From contig NC_087069.1 of the NCBI RefSeq assembly GCF_963678635.1, positions 24,108,303 through 24,172,302 of the forward strand: a stretch of DNA of 64,000 nucleotides, given 5' to 3'. A model generated the notes under the pieces. That model saw nothing but the letters and a program-made list of their open reading frames with translations. It did no database searches and was not told where the DNA came from. Below, one piece after another: positions 49,069 through 59,232 of this stretch (the first letter of the stretch is position 1; every line of letters starts with the position of its first letter). The position numbers and the translations under genes are program-made. This stretch comes from Symsagittifera roscoffensis. Lineage: Eukaryota; Xenacoelomorpha; Acoela; Convolutidae.

Positions 49069-50070
49069 AATCAGGGCTACTACTACTTATTGAATTATTC
49101 TCCTAAGAACAAGGAGAAGGATACTCCCCAGGTGAAATTGTTCCTCAGGTATGTGGATGACATTGTTAGAACAGTCAGAGGGGAGCCGAGTTGTCTTCTC
49201 GATGCCGCCAATTCTCTTCATCCAAATTTGCAGTTCACTCTAGAAAAAACTAATTCGGAAGGGAATTTGCCGTTCCTGGATTTGAACATAAATGTATCGC
49301 AGGATAGGCGTGTAACTTGCAGTTGGTATCAAAAACCAACAGATACAGGGACTATACTGAACTATAGAAGCTGCGCCCCAACTCAGTATAAGCGTAGTGT
49401 TATCCAAGGCACTGTACACAGGGTTTTTAGGAGTACATCTAGCTGGGAGCAATTTGATAAGGCTATGGAAACTAATAGGGCGCAATGGCTGACAAATCAG
49501 TACCCTGAAAATTGGTCCGCAAAGGTGGCTTCAGACGCCTTGTGCAAGATCATCGAGGGTAAAGGCAAGCCCCTGGATAGTGAAAGGGGTTTGTCAGTTC
49601 AATCACCAAAGGATGAGAAGCCCCCAATGCTGATGGTGCAATATAGAGGTAACCAGAGCCAATATTTTGCTAACAGGTTACGAAAATTAACGAACGTTCA
49701 AGTGGTTTTCACCACAAGAAAACTACAATCATGTTTACCATCACTGAAGTCAGCATTTTCTAATGACCTCAAGTCAAGAGTGGTTTATAAACTGTCATGT
49801 AGTGGATGCACTTCCACCTATGTCGGACAAACTGTTCGACATTTGACCACTAGAATTGAGGAACATAAGAAAGCAGACTCACCGGTAGGCCTCCACCTTC
49901 AGCAATGCCAACTTGAGGGAAATAGCGCAGATCTTAGTTGGGAAATTATAGATAGGTCAAACAACCAAACAAAATTGCTAACACTAGAGGCAATACATAT
50001 CAGGAAAGAGAAACCGGGCTTGAACACGCGCGATGAGTTTAGGAGCAGGGAGTTAACACTGAAAATTTAG
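49069..50070 (+). pseudogene. Penelope-like retroelement: RT end plus GIY-YIG endonuclease, 5'-truncated
   Basis: The frame opens at 49,069 with no ATG and already holds the RT catalytic block VKLFLRYVDDIVRTV (YVDD), then FTLEKTNSEGNLPFLDLNI, typical of Penelope RT. A linker leads to VVYKLSCSGCTSTYVGQTVR and HLTTRIEEHK, the GIY-YIG nuclease with its CxxC-containing insertion and Arg. In the family the nuclease nicks target DNA and the RT copies the RNA. The first RT motifs are missing, so the copy is incomplete, though the 326 codons shown are intact. It lies on the strand opposite the integrin gene, upstream of it. Confidence 0.92.
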
Positions 50071-50327
50071 TCCCAAAAAATTTTTGGTTTTTTATTCAAA
50101 ACGTACATGTCTAAATCGAAATTATGACTCAGAAACTTCCAGACAAATTAATTTTAAAATGTTTAATTAATTTTAGAGGTTAAAAGTATTTTAATCTTAA
50201 TAGTAATTTAGAGGTCAACTGTGATTGGCTAATTTTTTATCATGATGGCTTAGAACCAAATTGTATGTGATTTATTGTAAATAACATTTGTAAATTGATG
50301 TTTTATCGTCATTTAGAGTAGTTTATT
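50071..50327 (+). other. 3' untranslated part of the Penelope-like element
   Basis: AT-rich, no ORF. Links the nuclease stop codon to the hammerhead motif. I see no other feature. Confidence 0.5.
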
Positions 50328-50375
50328 GTAAAAATCCTGACGATGCACATAGTTGCGAAAACGTTTGAAATTTAC
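50328..50375 (+). ncRNA. Hammerhead ribozyme candidate (type I, short stem III)
   Basis: Order: stem I strand GTAAA-AA-TC, core CTGACGA, a stem II hairpin (GCA/TGC, weak), GAAA, short stem III (AA/TT around ACGT), then stem I strand GA-AA-TTTAC. The stem I strands pair as TC/GA and GTAAA/TTTAC around an AA/AA internal loop. All invariant core bases (CUGANGA, GAAA) are present and the cleavage position would be U-U before the second stem I strand. Hammerheads are known in Penelope-like elements. Stem II has a bulged T and only three pairs, so activity is uncertain. Confidence 0.6.
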
Positions 50376-50410
50376 TTTTTAGCAAAAATTTCTTGAATTA
50401 TTATTGTTTT

Positions 50411-52650
50411 TGTTCAGTAGATAAAAATCATCATCTCCATCGAAGATGGATCAACCCTTGACTCCCTCCAATACTTCTGCTCTTCTACCCTCTGTTTGCA
50501 ACAAGGTAGGGGATCCACGTTAGATTCTATGTTCCTGCAGAAGCTGTTGTGGAGACACAACGTCACGTTTCTCTCCAAATCTTCCTTCAACATCTCTGCC
50601 TTCTCCTTTCCACTACGTTCACTTGTCCTGGAAATTCTTTTCACAGCGGTGGTCACTGCATTCCGATGAGTCACGAGAGCTCGCTTGAAAGCTACTGCTC
50701 CAATGTCCAGCTGATATTCACTGTACACTCTGCCGTGCTTCGACATATGCTTCCTAGCATATTCATACAACCATGCAGTCATGTTAGCTCTGAACCATGG
50801 CATCAATCGTTTTCTTGCCCATATCTTCTTCACTTCCATCGGATTGTTTAGAATCTTGCACATTGTCTCAAAAATATCTAAATCTTTTAGACAATCCAAT
50901 TTCAGCAACTGTTCTCTCGTCGGTGCTTCCTGTCTATTGTTTTCTTTCACATGAGCTTCCAGACATCATATCGCCATCATAACTCCCACTATCACTATTG
51001 TTATGGGTTGTGATGAGTCTGGTAAACCCATGGAGAGCAGCTCTCCAGAGTCCCAGATCAACACCAGATTACTACGCTTGGGATACCACCAGGTCTGCAG
51101 CAAGCAGTGGCAGGGAAACTCGTCATGTGTCAACATGATGCTCCTCCAATTACGTTTTCCCGAAGCTTCCAGTAATGGTTCCATTTCCATCATCACTCGG
51201 TGGACTTCATCATTCTCGTCTACTGTATTGTAATCTGTAACAGTTGATCCTCTCTGTTTCTGTCTCTCAAAGTCACTGAAGTTCCCGCTCTTGTATCCCA
51301 TGAACTTCTTTCCCAGTATCGATTCCAACTCCTCCATGGTTCTCTCTGGAACTGCTGAGAACATCTTACATAGCAACTCGTAAGATTTTCGGACATTCAC
51401 GTTAGTCTCACACACTTTGGCACTGAGAAGGCTTGATCCACGATCGTTCTCGTAGTCTTTACATCCACAGCTACGAAATGTACCGGGTATCTGCTCTTGC
51501 ACATTGGAGCCAATGTCGAGCCCACCAAATATCGTGCTGCAGATGGTCTACAATAAGTCTCACTGTGTCTGATGTTCTTTTCCGCCTCGATTGCTTCCCT
51601 CCATTTTCCTATGTAGTTCTGCTCGGTTTGCAGAACTCCTGGGAATACTTCTACACTGATGGCAGTGACCATCCCATGTCTCTGTTCTAGATTCAATACT
51701 GACTCTAAAGAACTAAACATGCTGTAGAATCCTAGTGCAGTCACTAGATTCACCTGTGTTCCTCCATGACAATCCGCTATCAGTTCCGTTTCCGTTCTTG
51801 CTTTCATCACGACATTCCCAAACAATATCGTCAATTGCTTGTGTTGTCTCTCTAGGATCTTCACACAGTCCAGACCTCCACAAACGTGACCCTCCAGTCC
51901 ACAGACTTCCGTCAGACAGCTACCAGGTTTGGCCCAGTCTTCTGGTCCCCAGCCAGGCAACTCCACTTTATCTTCTCCGTTGCTCCTAGAGGCCGTTATC
52001 ATCACATTATATATGATGCTAAGGTCACGCAGGTTACAGTCTGCATTCAGCTCCCTCTGCACGTCTTGTGTCGCCCGTAATATCGAGTCAGCGTTGGGAC
52101 TAGGACACCATGATGGCCTCATCAATTCCCACACTACCATCAAGCTCGTTCTCAGTAATTCATATAAGAATCCCAACCCAAACTCCACTCTTTTGTCGGA
52201 TTTTGGTACGGAAGGTGCAGTCACCTCTTCTTCCAAGACCAGTCCCAATTTGGTCTGTGAATTATTAGCGCTCTTAATTGTTACAATTCTCGACGTCAAG
52301 AATCTTAGCAACACTGCCTGCTCGTAATCGAAGAAGCAATCGCAGATGTCTTCACTCAGGAAAGGGTTGTACGCTATCCCTATGATTCCGGATACGTAGC
52401 TGTACGACTTCTTCTTGATCGGTCCACAGTACTCACTGGATTTCGGCAGTGCCCCCATAGATTCTTTAGTGAGTCTCAGCTCCTTGTTTGAGAATCTCCT
52501 GATTTCGTCTATCTTTCTCATGGGCTCTAACTCCTCGGGTTCTTTCATATTCACCCTCATTGGTTTGCTTTGCTACATATCCAGCAGTGCTAGCAAGAGT
52601 GAGGCTTTCGCTCGCTCATCGCCTTCCCTTAGCATCTTAACAAAAGTGCT
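50411..52650 (-). pseudogene. Broken, divergent relative of the large unknown protein (C-terminal part)
   Basis: Three open pieces (52,560-51,397; 51,502-50,966; 50,950-50,414) align in order to about residues 885-1,615 of the 1,634-codon ORF at 54-59 kb, at roughly 35-40 percent identity by eye. Shared blocks: YVSG..G.AYNPFL, RPSWCP, PGSCL followed by three more spaced Cys, FSVPKCVRL, CPCHCL/FPCHCL with WYP..NL.LIWD, WFRA..T.WLY and THRNA. Breaks: TAG near 52,570, a frame change near 51,403 and TGA at 50,968-50,966. It starts inside the protein, so it is 5'-truncated. Same strand, head-to-tail with the longer copy. Not a recent duplicate. Confidence 0.85.
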
Positions 52651-53989
52651 CAATTGTAACAGTCGCCTACTTCAGTCACATATGAGGCTTAAGAAAAATA
52701 GGCCCTATAACCATTGGCTCAAGAGTCAGGGACACTATCTCTTGTGTTTTTCTACCTCAAGAACGGTCGGAGCCAATTCGGTTCGCTTGCGACATGAGAC
52801 TAGAACCCGTTACAGCTTAAAGGCTACTACCAAAATATCCCCCCACTCTAGAAAATAAGAACGTTCCCATACTTAGGTCTCAAAATACCCAAAATACACG
52901 AACGCCGTTAAAAACAGGGTCGGAACAATCCGTTAAGTTACTTTTTATTGGACAGTGAAACTTTGATCCATTTCAGATGGATCAACCTAAAACTCGCCTT
53001 ACCTCAACATAACAATCATAAAACACACTCGAGAAAATTAAATTAGGGACTCACATGTTGATGCACTCGAGTACAAGGAGTAATTAAATTGGTAAGCAAC
53101 TCAAGAATTGGATAATATAACTAGATAAGTTTAATACTGGTCAGTTTTGGTAACAGAAGTAAATTCTGGCTCTAGAATTGGAGTTTTTGTATGAACCATT
53201 GGGACACTCAAGCTGTCCACCTTTCCATTGAAGGTTCACTCTAGTTCGTTCCGAATAGTTGTTCTCTCTTCTTTTTATTATCTCTCTTCCTATTCCGGGA
53301 TAAGACAGCTCTACTCGTGTCCTATTCTATATCTGGAAATTGCGAATAGCAAATTCCTGCTGTTTTTCTTGAGTATTTTCCCGCAATTGTAAACTCGGAT
53401 GTTCTGATTTTTCACTTTTTGTTTTCAGTTAGTACGAGAAAACTGAGCATGACAGGCTCCATTCGAAATTTTGAAAATTAAAACTTCACTCCAAAATCAC
53501 GTATTTTCGTGTCTCTCAAGGTCAAACTTCCAGACATGACCGACTGGCACATACTCCCCGGACTCAAGATCGATGTCCTCATCGCGTGCTGTCTTTGTCA
53601 GTGAATCCCCAGAAGCCCGAGTGTCACTCAAGATACAGTGCCAGTGGTCATTTACAGAAGTTTGCAGCAGACTTAAGTTTATCTACCTTCCAAAATTCAC
53701 GACTATATAAAATTTTCACACTATCGCTAAACAGCAATCAAAATCTGCACACACCTGCACCTTATGAATTCCCGCTTTTTAAGCTGGTGATTTAAAAATT
53801 CTTTTGTCCTATTCAATCAGGAAATTGTCATGCAGCATTTTGATTTATATAATAGATCTAGCATATTAATAACAATATCTTATTTGTTAAAATTTCTTTT
53901 TCGTGAACCCAGATTTCATCCGAGTTCACCCTCGAGCCCCCTCCCTCTCAAGACTCAAGACTCTAGAAATTTCCTTTTGAGCCACTGGC
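52651..53989. other. Spacer between the two related units
   Basis: AT-richer than both neighbours, no convincing ORF on either strand. Next to 53,990, on the minus strand, are TCTTGAGTCTTGAGAGGGAG and a G-run: a purine-rich tract just after the stop codon, followed by a TGAAC...GTTCA hairpin. This could be a polypurine tract or simply a 3' UTR. Confidence 0.4.
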
Positions 53990-56900
53990 TCACCTTGTGT
54001 TCTTCGCCCTCGAGGTACCCGATCCAGATACTTTTGACACTGTGATCTGTTCCAATAGTGCTTCTTCGTCATCAGAGCTGATCACAATCTCCTCCCAAGC
54101 CTTCAGCTGTTCATAGGATCGCATCCACTCCCTTTGCTCTTGCAATCTCTTCGCTTGATTCGGTAAGCTCTTCACCTTCGACTCCCGGTTCAAACAGAAG
54201 GAATTGTGAAGACTCAGGCTTACATGCTTCGCCAGGTCCTCCTCCAGTATTGACTCCCTCGCTCTAGTGTTGTCTCTGGATACTCTACCCACTCTTTTCC
54301 ACCCCGTCGTGATCGCATTTCGATGGGTCAGCAGAGGTCTCTTGAAGGCATCTGGTCCTATCTCGGCCTGGAATTGTCGATATTCCCTTTGATGTTTCCT
54401 CATGTGATCCTTCGTCGCTACATATAACCAGGATGTTAACGTCGCGCGAAACCAAGGAAAGAATCTCAAGCGCCTCCACACGTGTCTGACTTCCATTGGT
54501 ATGGCGAACACCTTGCATGCTGTCTCGAACAACTCAAGTCTCCTGCTGTAATCTATCGCATGAATCGACTCTGCTGTTGGCGTCTTCGATTCTCGATACT
54601 TTGCTATGTTTTCTTCCATCCATCGCAGAGCCAGCATTGTGCTCACCACCAAGATGGTCACTTTTTGTTGATGCTCGGGTAATCCCAACGACCTGATTTC
54701 TTCTACATCCCAGATCAGGCAGAGATTGGTTTGGTCTGGGTACCACACTGTCTGCGCCAGACAGTGGCATGGACAATCCCCGTGTGTGAGGTCGATGCTC
54801 CTAAGATTGCGTTCTCCCGAGGCTTCCAGGAGAGGCTCAAGTTCCATCATCTTCTCGTGTATCACGTCGAGTTCTCCCAAGTTAGGGGCACCTACCATGG
54901 GTTTCCCCATCACGTTTTGTCTCTCGAGGTCACTTGTATTTTCGCTCTCCAAGCCTAGAAGTTCTTCACCCCAGACTTCACTCAAATCATCCCTTTGTTC
55001 TTTAGGCACTGTTCCTCGGACCTTCCTCAACAGCTTGTGTGAATGATGTGACATCCGAGCCAGTCTTACACATTTGGGCACTGAGAAGGCTTTGTCTATC
55101 AAAACCCTCTGGCTGGATACTTCTACCATCGCCATGTGCAATGGATAGTGGCTGCCACATAGGTTGGCCATCACTGACCCCACTAGGGACTTCGCATTTA
55201 GAGGCAGTCCATAGGCTTCGCTCATGGGAAATCCCATCTCCGCTTCGTGTCCAACCTTCCAACTCTTGATGTGTTTCTGGGTCACCTGCAACACTCCGGG
55301 CCATGACTCCACGCTCAACGCGGTCACCAAGTGGTGTTCTGACTCTAGCCTCTCCAGTGACTGGAGACTACACATTCTCGAGAAGAACCCCAGAGCTGTT
55401 GCTAGGTTCACAGTGGTACTCGGGTAACACTCAGCCACTATCTGCATCTCACTTTTCTCCCTTTCGGTGATATCTTCAAACCAGGTGACTAGGTCTTTTT
55501 TCTGGAAAGACTGTATCCTGATGCACGATCGTCCATCACAGGTGTGCTCGCCATTCCCACACGTCGAGTCAAGACAACTGCCCGGCTCCATCTTCTTTAC
55601 CGACCCTGTTCCGCTCGTCATCTCACTTGACTCCTTCATCTGAGGCAGGATCAGGCTATGTACTATACTCAAGGTCGCTAAATCTTCATCCTCTGTCGGC
55701 GCCAATCTCACTCGCTCAGTGACTTCCTCGATCAGGCTCGCATGGGGATGTGGACACCAGGAGGGCCTGAGAAATTTCCACACCACTCCCAGATTCGTGG
55801 TCAACATGCCGTTCCCGTTACCCATTTTTAGTTCTACTCTTTTACTTGAGCGTGGCACACTTATTATTTCCGTTGTTCTCTCGAGAATCAAACCTAGACT
55901 AGGTCTCTCTCTCTCCACAGGGTCTATCTCCATTATCCTCTCTGTCCAGGACTTCAGCAGCTCCGCCACCTCATAGTTTCTATGGGCGCCTCCAGCTTCT
56001 AAGTCTAAGAAAGGGTTGTATGCCATCCCCATCACTCCAGACACATACTGATACTCTCCCTTCTTGTTGGGTTTCAAGTACTCTCCCGAAGAAGCCAAGT
56101 TACGGTGAACGTCGTGTTTCTCCTCGAACTTCTTGTTGTAGAATCTCCGTATCTCATCTAACTTCCTGTGGCTCTCTAGAGATTGCCTAGAACCATCCTC
56201 CTTTTCTATCCCAGTACTCTGGTACACATTCAAGATGACTGTGGAGACTCTCCTTTCCAGCGTTTTGCTTCCAATTGCTCTCTGGTGACATGCTAGGATG
56301 GTACTGTCAGTCATCATCGACATTGTCCATCTCAAGAAACAGGTATTATCTTTCCTCCTTGCCAGACTCAAGCCTGAGTTGTCCCTAGCAACGTGCTGCA
56401 TCAGCATTCGATATACTTCTAGATTCTTGCCTCCCAACTTCAACTTGTCGTACGAATTCAGTGTCTCTAACTCTATCCCCAACAGGCTCCACGCGAACAT
56501 CAGTTGTCCTGCGGTCCTAATAAAGGGATTCGCCATCAACGGCCATGCCGATGAGGATATTCTCATCGCTTCTTCAAAATGATCCTTTAACAAGTTCTGC
56601 CAAGTTCTCTTCAGTTGGCTCCCCAATTCTAATTTATTGATACCAGCCTTATGCAGGGTAGCCCAGTTGCGTCGTTTGCGTGACACTCCACTGTCGAGCT
56701 TCTTCAGGCAGTCTTCCAATTCCTGCAATGTTTCCAGGGCCACCCACCACGGTCGGGCGGTGTTCCTCGTTTTATTTTTCTCAAGAGGATCGCTAGTCAC
56801 TTGCTTCCCGGTAGCCTGGTGTTCATTTGAGACCCATTCTTTGCCGACGTCCACTTCCCAGGTCTGCCCGCTCGTCGAACCTCGCTTCATTTTTATCCTC

Positions 56901-58804
56901 TGAGGCTTGAAGTCTTCTTCCGTTGTTGAGCTGGTGGGGATCTCCATCTCCTTTTCTACGTCGAGCAGTTTCCTCGGCTCGTAGCTACTCTTGTAGGCTG
57001 CTGTCTTCCATCGTGCCAGAACCATGGGGGCCGTCTCTCTCAAGTTTTTCTCCGAGACCGCATCCGCTGAAGGACTGCCCAATCCCTCCACGTCTCTCTT
57101 CCTCTTGCGAAACCTCACGTCTTTACTCGAGGGCGTTGTCGTTATCATCACTGATTCGAATTTCTTGTCTCCGTCCAACCCTTCCAACTCTTGCCTCCCC
57201 CCTGCTCGAGCCTTAAGAATATTAGTACTTTTAATTATATTACTAGTTTCGATCTTATCCCCCCTTACATGTTCAATTATTTTATCGTCAGTTTTTTGTT
57301 TCGGAGTAGAGCTGTCTTTACATTTGTCTTCTCTGGTCTTTCGTGGTGCCTTCCTCAACTCGACCATCTTGCTCAGCAGCTCTCCTCTAGCTTTCTCCTC
57401 CAGACCTGTCCCCATCAGGATAGGTTCTCCGAACTTCACCACCGTGTCCCACAGCTCCTCCTTAAAATCCACTTCTCGATTAAAATCGCTCAAGAATCTT
57501 CGCCAAGCATCCGCAACCAGAGTGCCTAGGAAGGCATCCCTGTTTCCCTCGAAGGTGTTCTTCTCCCTTTTCTCCGCACTCAGGAAGATCATTCCCATGT
57601 TGGGATTCTCGCTCGTCAGTGGCAACTCTAGGTTCTTGCGGGGAGATGAGGTCAAAGGTGGCGTGGGGGTGTCTGACGAATTTTCTCCACTCAGATCTTT
57701 CAACAGTTCTTGTGTAGTGAACTCTTCCTCTGATGGCTTCTGCTCCGGTGTATTTCCCACCTCCATATCCTCTCCTGCCTCACTGAGAGTTTCATCCATG
57801 CTCTCCTCCCCCGATTCTGCTTCTCTTCTCTCAAGAATCCTTCTGAATCGATCTTCTACGGGACCACTCCTTTTATCCCCAGGGGTGCCCACTGATAGTG
57901 GTGATGGTGTAGCTGGACCCGTTTCCTTATACTCTGTCAGAGCCAAATGCAATGGGCCTGCTGCATCCAGCTCCTTTCCCTCCTGTCTCCTTTCCACCTG
58001 CGCTAGTCCATAAGGTGCCCGGTATTTCCTTGTGGCAAACAGCATATCGTCTGCTTTCAGTGCGATATGCCCTTCATTCACTATCATCCTGCCATCGTCC
58101 CACACCGGCAACTTGTTCTCTAGACCTGCCCGCTCAAGTGTTCTCAAGGCATCTCGTACCTCGAACTTCGGGGGCATCGACCCTCTCATTTTCTTGGCTT
58201 GAGTTGTCCATGAATTTATTTTCGTATCGCTGGTATGAAAATAGATCGCTGCAGAGTAGCCGATGAAGAGAGAATCCCAGCCGTCGATGAACTCCTTCTG
58301 CTGTTCTTCAGTTGCTGCTCTCGCGAAAAGGGACGGGACCACCAGGGGGCTGTTCATCCCCAGGGTCATTCTCCTCACTGTTGGAAATTCTGGAATGCTT
58401 GCTGGCAGGACTTCCTTCTCCAATATCGCCTCTAGCTCCCTTTTCACCAGCTCGAAGCTTTTCTTCCACGCGGGAATTCTCAAGATCTCTTGTCCATCTG
58501 CTGTCAGGGGATTTAGGTTCCAGAACTTGGGATAGGTTTCGATGGGGCCTTCGCGCTTGCCTCCCATCCTGCACTGCAGTTGTCCTCGAAAACTGTACAC
58601 CACCAACTCCGGATCCTTCACCTTTCCGAAGAGCACCGTGTTGCTCATCTGTGCCCTTAGCACCTCCTGCTGACACCAATTAAGTGTCGTCCCATCTAGT
58701 ACGCTTATGAGGCTCACGTGGGTTACTGAGTGTCGATAAGCTTTCACCAGAGGATCTGGAAACGCGAACGTGACGGCCGGTCCATAGATACAGGTTACGA
58801 CCTC
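53990..58804 (-). CDS. Large unknown protein part of the element, 1,634-codon open frame
   Basis: Open from 58,894, though the first 30 codons lie in a frame overlap and the real join with the preceding piece is probably near 58,805. I do not recognise the family. Residues about 30-320 are globular (VVTCIYGPAVTFAFPDP, PSLFARAATEEQQKEF). About 320-650 are low-complexity, acidic then basic, with KKs and Pro/Ser/Thr, so probably disordered. From about 680 to the end it is globular and shared with the broken relative: a four-Cys block near 1,100 (SCLDSTC, HTC, SC), DCPCHCLAQT with WYPDQTNLCLIWD, and FRATLTSWLY near the end. The acidic end SSDDEEALLEQ precedes the stop. No membrane helix or signal peptide is evident. 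GC-rich and intronless, unlike the host gene. Confidence 0.75.
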   Translation of the reverse strand, partial: EVVTCIYGPAVTFAFPDPLVKAYRHSVTHVSLISVLDGTTLNWCQQEVLRAQMSNTVLFGKVKDPELVVYSFRGQLQCRMGGKREGPIETYPKFWNLNPLTADGQEILRIPAWKKSFELVKRELEAILEKEVLPASIPEFPTVRRMTLGMNSPLVVPSLFARAATEEQQKEFIDGWDSLFIGYSAAIYFHTSDTKINSWTTQAKKMRGSMPPKFEVRDALRTLERAGLENKLPVWDDGRMIVNEGHIALKADDMLFATRKYRAPYGLAQVERRQEGKELDAAGPLHLALTEYKETGPATPSPLSVGTPGDKRSGPVEDRFRRILERREAESGEESMDETLSEAGEDMEVGNTPEQKPSEEEFTTQELLKDLSGENSSDTPTPPLTSSPRKNLELPLTSENPNMGMIFLSAEKREKNTFEGNRDAFLGTLVADAWRRFLSDFNREVDFKEELWDTVVKFGEPILMGTGLEEKARGELLSKMVELRKAPRKTREDKCKDSSTPKQKTDDKIIEHVRGDKIETSNIIKSTNILKARAGGRQELEGLDGDKKFESVMITTTPSSKDVRFRKRKRDVEGLGSPSADAVSEKNLRETAPMVLARWKTAAYKSSYEPRKLLDVEKEMEIPTSSTTEEDFKPQRIKMKRGSTSGQTWEVDVGKEWVSNEHQATGKQVTSDPLEKNKTRNTARPWWVALETLQELEDCLKKLDSGVSRKRRNWATLHKAGINKLELGSQLKRTWQNLLKDHFEEAMRISSSAWPLMANPFIRTAGQLMFAWSLLGIELETLNSYDKLKLGGKNLEVYRMLMQHVARDNSGLSLARRKDNTCFLRWTMSMMTDSTILACHQRAIGSKTLERRVSTVILNVYQSTGIEKEDGSRQSLESHRKLDEIRRFYNKKFEEKHDVHRNLASSGEYLKPNKKGEYQYVSGVMGMAYNPFLDLEAGGAHRNYEVAELLKSWTERIMEIDPVERERPSLGLILERTTEIISVPRSSKRVELKMGNGNGMLTTNLGVVWKFLRPSWCPHPHASLIEEVTERVRLAPTEDEDLATLSIVHSLILPQMKESSEMTSGTGSVKKMEPGSCLDSTCGNGEHTCDGRSCIRIQSFQKKDLVTWFEDITEREKSEMQIVAECYPSTTVNLATALGFFSRMCSLQSLERLESEHHLVTALSVESWPGVLQVTQKHIKSWKVGHEAEMGFPMSEAYGLPLNAKSLVGSVMANLCGSHYPLHMAMVEVSSQRVLIDKAFSVPKCVRLARMSHHSHKLLRKVRGTVPKEQRDDLSEVWGEELLGLESENTSDLERQNVMGKPMVGAPNLGELDVIHEKMMELEPLLEASGERNLRSIDLTHGDCPCHCLAQTVWYPDQTNLCLIWDVEEIRSLGLPEHQQKVTILVVSTMLALRWMEENIAKYRESKTPTAESIHAIDYSRRLELFETACKVFAIPMEVRHVWRRLRFFPWFRATLTSWLYVATKDHMRKHQREYRQFQAEIGPDAFKRPLLTHRNAITTGWKRVGRVSRDNTRARESILEEDLAKHVSLSLHNSFCLNRESKVKSLPNQAKRLQEQREWMRSYEQLKAWEEIVISSDDEEALLEQITVSKVSGSGTSRAKNTR

Positions 58805-59232
58805 CCTAGCCCCCGGATCATCCCCATGGGGTCCGATCTCATGGCCAGGCATAGGTCCGTCAATAGAGGCATGCCCCCATTCACTTTCCTCCACTCCTCT
58901 CTTGTCTTCGGGCTCTTTTCTTCACCAGTCAGGTGTCGGTTCTGCATCAGTAGGTACTGTATCAGCAGCGTCTTTAGCCCGGCAGCACACTTATACGAGT
59001 AGGTGTCAATACTCGAGTGTGTTTTTCCCATCGACAGAGGCTCTCCGTATTTCATCAGTCGGTGAAATGACACCAGTTCCCCGTGGGTTAGAAGCACCAA
59101 TGTCAAGTATCCGTCTATCCGGAGGGTGTCCACTCCCCGACTGAACATGTACGCTGGGCCCATATTAAACAGGTACCTTGGGTAAACCAGGTACAGTGCC
59201 AGCAACAGACTGATGGGTATATTCAATACTTC
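58795..59232 (-). CDS. Unknown segment of the element, in frame after a TAG
   Basis: About 146 codons (EVLNIPISLLLALYLVYPRY, GYLTLVLLTHGELVSFHRL, CAAGLKTLLIQYLLMQN) follow directly on the TAG at 59,235-59,233 in the same frame, with no ATG near the start. It continues the domain of the upstream ORF and ends by overlapping the 1,634-codon ORF by 100 nt in another frame. Rich in Leu and aromatic residues but without a clear membrane helix. Function unknown. Confidence 0.65.
   Translation of the reverse strand, partial: EVLNIPISLLLALYLVYPRYLFNMGPAYMFSRGVDTLRIDGYLTLVLLTHGELVSFHRLMKYGEPLSMGKTHSSIDTYSYKCAAGLKTLLIQYLLMQNRHLTGEEKSPKTREEWRKVNGGMPLLTDLCLAMRSDPMGMIRGLGRS

Noticed and set aside
57024-58013. 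329-codon plus-strand ORF rich in Ser and Leu
   Set aside because: It is antisense to the disordered part of the 1,634-codon frame; low-complexity GC-rich coding often leaves such a shadow, and it has no recognisable domain.
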